DNA from: JACDQM01 sp044373315 | GTDB lineage: Bacteria > Pseudomonadota > Gammaproteobacteria > Burkholderiales > Burkholderiaceae_C | Direction of reading: 5' to 3' | NCBI RefSeq assembly: GCF_044373315.1 | Contig: NZ_JBILQK010000004.1 | Span: forward strand, 1 to 64,000 | DNA length: 64,000 bases | Shown here: in pieces, positions 61,574 through 64,000 of the stretch | Numbering within the stretch: the first letter of the stretch is position 1 | How the letters are laid out: the number at the start of each line of letters is the position of its first letter | Position numbers and translations under genes: made by a program | The notes under the pieces: generated by a model | What the model saw: the letters and a program-made list of their open reading frames with translations, nothing else | Database searches by the model: none | What the model was told of the DNA's origin: nothing

Positions 61574-62536
61574 ATGAGCAGTTTCGCCTTCCTCAGCAAC
61601 AGCCAGTTCATGAAGGTGCCGGCTGCCGGCGCCGCCACCGACGCCGCACCTCGCCCCTATGGCGTGGCCGGCATCGCCTGGGACGGCTGCGTCACCAACC
61701 GGCCCGGCGCGCGTTTCGGCCCGCGCGCAATCCGCGAAGCCAGCCACATGCTGTGCGACGGCACGCATCCGCTGTTCGACTGCACGCCCGAGGAGCTGCT
61801 GTCCGATCACGGCGACCTGCCGCTGCCCAACACCAGCCTGAAGGACATGCGCGCCGCGATGGCGCCGCTGATCGCCCCGCTGATCGCCCGCCAGCACATG
61901 GCCTGGCTGGGCGGTGACCACTCGATCACGCTGCCGCTGCTGCGCGCCTACAAGGCGCACTTCGGCCAGCCGCTGGCGGTGATCCATTTCGACGCGCACT
62001 GCGACACCTGGGTGGACCACTTCGGCGAGGAAAGCGGCCACGGCACCTGGGTCTATGAGGCGATCCAGGAAGGCCTGGTCATCAAGGAATGCTTTGTGCA
62101 GCTGGGCATCCGCTCGGCCGGCGAGCGCGCCGCGCGCGACTATGTGCGCGACCAGGGCGGGCTGATCTTCGACGCCCGCAGCCTGCGCGGCCTGGAGAGC
62201 GCCGCGCAGCTGGCACCGGTGCTGGACGAGATACAAGCGCGCATGGCCGCGCATGGCCACCCGCCGCTGTACCTGAGCCTGGACATCGACTGCCTGGACC
62301 CGGCCTTCGCCCCCGGCACTGGCACGCCCGAGCCCGGCGGCATGAGCACCAACCAGGTGCTGAGCATTCTGGAAGAACTCTCGCCCGCGCTGAACTTCGT
62401 CGGCATGGACTGCGTGGAGGTGGCACCGCCTTATGACCACGCGGAACTGACGAGTTATGCGGCCGCCCAGTTTGTGTGGACGTATCTGTGCGGGCGGATG
62501 GTGGCGCAGGCCACCGGCCGCGCAGGCAGGGCCTGA
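61574..62536 (+). CDS. Ureohydrolase (agmatinase/guanidinobutyrase-like)
   Basis: This 320-residue binuclear Mn enzyme of the arginase/agmatinase family has metal motifs WLGGDHSI, IHFDAHCDTW and LSLDIDCLDPAF all in place. It splits urea from agmatine or a guanidino acid. ATG 61574 follows the amidase stop by 38 bp on the same strand, so it may share the transcript. Its substrate has no clear link to peptidoglycan. The lack of a neighbouring regulator leaves its exact role open. Confidence 0.93.
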   Translation: MSSFAFLSNSQFMKVPAAGAATDAAPRPYGVAGIAWDGCVTNRPGARFGPRAIREASHMLCDGTHPLFDCTPEELLSDHGDLPLPNTSLKDMRAAMAPLIAPLIARQHMAWLGGDHSITLPLLRAYKAHFGQPLAVIHFDAHCDTWVDHFGEESGHGTWVYEAIQEGLVIKECFVQLGIRSAGERAARDYVRDQGGLIFDARSLRGLESAAQLAPVLDEIQARMAAHGHPPLYLSLDIDCLDPAFAPGTGTPEPGGMSTNQVLSILEELSPALNFVGMDCVEVAPPYDHAELTSYAAAQFVWTYLCGRMVAQATGRAGRA

Positions 62537-62949
62537 GGCTGCCAAGCCCGCACAAGGTCGCGTCATCAGCTGGTAGGTTGGAGTGAGCCCCGCGAACTCC
62601 AACGCGACGCAATGCCGCGCCCCTGCATTCAATCATTCATTCGCCAACATTCCCGCCCGCATCCAGCATCGCCTTGCCGCACAAAGACCGTTGGAGTTCG
62701 CGGGGCTCACTCCAACCTACTGGGCTTTATCGCTGGCCACGGTACTTGTCCTCATTCTGAGGTGGGTCTACAGCACGCCGAACCACGGCACGCCCACCGA
62801 TGCACATTCCGCCACAATCCGTAGGCGAGGCGTCAGTCTTAGATGCTGAACTCGGAATCTCTCGGGGTACAACGCCAACACCTTATTCGCCAAATTCTGT
62901 GGACAGCTTTCCAGGACCCCAAGGGGCACGCTCGCATTTCACAGCGCCA
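62537..62949. other. 413-bp gap holding an inverted-repeat element
   Basis: The gap contains a complete 148-bp element with perfect inverted ends (62573-62720). The rest is mixed sequence before the binding-protein gene. The longer frames from 62583 and 62800 read through or just after the element and are not convincing genes. Confidence 0.6.
62573..62720. repeat. MITE-like element, copy 1 (31-bp perfect inverted ends)
   Basis: The ends are 31 bp and exact reverse complements: the left one starts GTAGGTTGGAGTGAGCC and the right one ends GGCTCACTCCAACCTAC. The interior has CATTCAATCATTCATTCGCC. The element has no coding capacity. A second copy in the same orientation begins at 63878. Both are preceded by TCAGCT, which may be a target preference. 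No clear target duplication was found. Confidence 0.85.
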
Positions 62950-63831
62950 TTGAATCGCCGACAGAGTTTGCGGCGCCTGCTACAAGCGGCATGCCTGCCT
63001 GCGCTCTACAGCGCCGCGCCTGTGGGCGCCGAGCCCGAACGGGAGACGCTGTTTTCCGCCGGGCCAGCCGATGTGCTCGCCGACTTTCAGCGCTTTCTGG
63101 GCTCGCGTGATCCGCTGAGCATCACGGATTTCGGCGGGCCTCATTCACGCCGCGATGTGGCAGAAGTCCTGCTCTTGCATCAGGCCTTGCATGCCGGGGG
63201 GTGGACTCAGAGCCTGCACTTCCTGAACATGCCCACCGGCGAACGCCTGCTGCGCGAGATCGGCTCGGGGCGTGCCATCTGCAGCGCGACCAGTTACTGG
63301 AGTGAAGACATCATCGGCGCGGAATCCAACCTGAGCTTGAGTTCACCCGTGCTGAACCAGGGAGAGTTTGAGGTGGGTCTCTACACCCTACCCTCCAATC
63401 GGCAGGCTCTGGCCGCCAAGAACCTGGAGGACTTGCAAGGCCTGCGCGTGCTGTCCAATCGCAACTGGGTGGTGGATTGGCGCACCCTCGACCGCCTGGG
63501 TTTCGAGCGAAGGCAGCACGTCACCAATTGGGAGCTGATGCCCAAAATGCTGGCGGCTGGACGGGCCGACTGTTTGCTGGCCCCCTTCCAGCCCACGGCC
63601 GACTTGTCTTTGAAAGTAGGCGAGGTGAGCATGGTTCCGATTCCAGGCATCAAGATTGGCATGCAAGGCACGCGGCACTACCTGATCTCGCGCCAGGATC
63701 CGCGCCAGCAAGAGCTGAAAACAGCGCTGGATGCCGGCCTGCAGTTGCTGCGCCAGCAAGGCCGAATCCGCAAGGCCTATACCCAGTCGGGCTTCTTCAA
63801 CCCCAAGGTCTCGCAATGGCAGCGGCTTTGA
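62950..63831 (+). CDS. Periplasmic substrate-binding-like protein
   Basis: This protein has about 293 residues and an N-terminal Tat-like leader (NRRQSLRRLLQAACLPALYS) cut before AEPE. A type 2 periplasmic-binding fold follows (GRAICSATSYWSEDIIGAES, then LQGLRVLSNRNWVVDWRTLD). The start is uncertain: the frame is open from ATG 62800, but a TTG at 62950 directly precedes the leader. It resembles the orphan binding protein at 47161 in style. It is alone between two copies of the MITE-like element. Confidence 0.75.
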   Translation: MNRRQSLRRLLQAACLPALYSAAPVGAEPERETLFSAGPADVLADFQRFLGSRDPLSITDFGGPHSRRDVAEVLLLHQALHAGGWTQSLHFLNMPTGERLLREIGSGRAICSATSYWSEDIIGAESNLSLSSPVLNQGEFEVGLYTLPSNRQALAAKNLEDLQGLRVLSNRNWVVDWRTLDRLGFERRQHVTNWELMPKMLAAGRADCLLAPFQPTADLSLKVGEVSMVPIPGIKIGMQGTRHYLISRQDPRQQELKTALDAGLQLLRQQGRIRKAYTQSGFFNPKVSQWQRL

Positions 63832-63877
63832 AAATGGGCCACCTACCAGGGCGCGCCGGACGATCCAGCTTCAGCTC

Positions 63878-64000
63878 GTAGGTTGGAGTGAGCCCCGCGA
63901 ACTCCAACGCTCCCCCAATGCCGCGCCCAGGCATTCAATCATTCATTCGCCAACATTCCCGCCCGCATCAAGCGTCGCCTTGCGGCACAAAGATTGTTGG
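63878..64000. repeat. MITE-like element, copy 2 (cut by the window edge)
   Basis: Same orientation as copy 1: the left 31-bp arm at 63878-63908 is identical, the interior differs at several positions, and the right arm has just begun (GTTGG at 63996) where the window ends. Arm-to-arm distance is 118 nt against 117 in copy 1. The copies bracket the binding-protein gene. Confidence 0.85.

Overview
The window is GC-rich (roughly two thirds G+C), gene-dense chromosomal DNA. Gene content and sequence style (paired M16 peptidases, Crp/Fnr plus DUF2892, DUF1127 beside a GcvA-like LysR gene, Caulobacter-type TonB receptor, form II Mo-hydroxylase) point to a betaproteobacterium of the Burkholderiales, most like the Roseateles/Paucibacter/Rubrivivax group. 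The genus is an inference. No rRNA, tRNA or CRISPR array was recognised.

Layout: 1-124 is the tail of an ISL3-type transposase. 238-3777 (minus) is a four-gene MCE/Mla-type lipid transport operon. 3976-5556 is glpK, carrying an 87-bp in-frame insert between 9-bp direct repeats. 5672-6439 is a Gdt1/MneA-type manganese exporter with a yybP-ykoY riboswitch in its leader. 6450-9301 is an M16 peptidase pair. 9398-14245 holds small metabolic and regulatory genes, including a Crp/Fnr regulator with a perfect TGTGA-N6-TCACA site before a DUF2892 gene. 14326-22199 is a form II (CoxSLM-DEG) molybdenum hydroxylase cluster with a divergent XdhC gene. 22233-34770 carries a GST, a RelA/SpoT-like protein, a phosphatase, two chemoreceptors, an MBL hydrolase, a possible sigma54-driven small RNA, a penicillin-acylase-type enzyme and a membrane-tethered receiver.

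34771-36964 is an accessory island of less GC-rich DNA. It holds a vapBC-type toxin-antitoxin pair bracketed by a 36-bp imperfect direct repeat, an orphan membrane protein, and a short-chain dehydrogenase truncated by an IS1182-like remnant. 37007-43855 is a peptide/opine-type ABC importer with an amidase. 43957-47010 is a LysR regulator divergent from a DUF1127/NTF2 pair, with a convergent MATE exporter. 47161-51594 holds a binding protein, PAP2 phosphatase, EptA-like transferase and an orphan histidine kinase.

51779-61535 is the most coherent accessory system. A TonB receptor is followed by MurQ, an AmpG-like permease, a NagX/DUF5009 protein, a DigH-like glycoside hydrolase lipoprotein, a BadF-type sugar kinase and an AmiD-like amidase lipoprotein, all on one strand and mostly overlapping. 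Together these could strip peptides from peptidoglycan, cut the denuded glycan, import the sugars, phosphorylate them and remove the lactyl group: a peptidoglycan-sugar utilisation locus. The window closes with a ureohydrolase, a binding-protein gene, and two same-orientation copies of a 148-bp element with perfect 31-bp inverted ends (the second copy is cut by the window edge).
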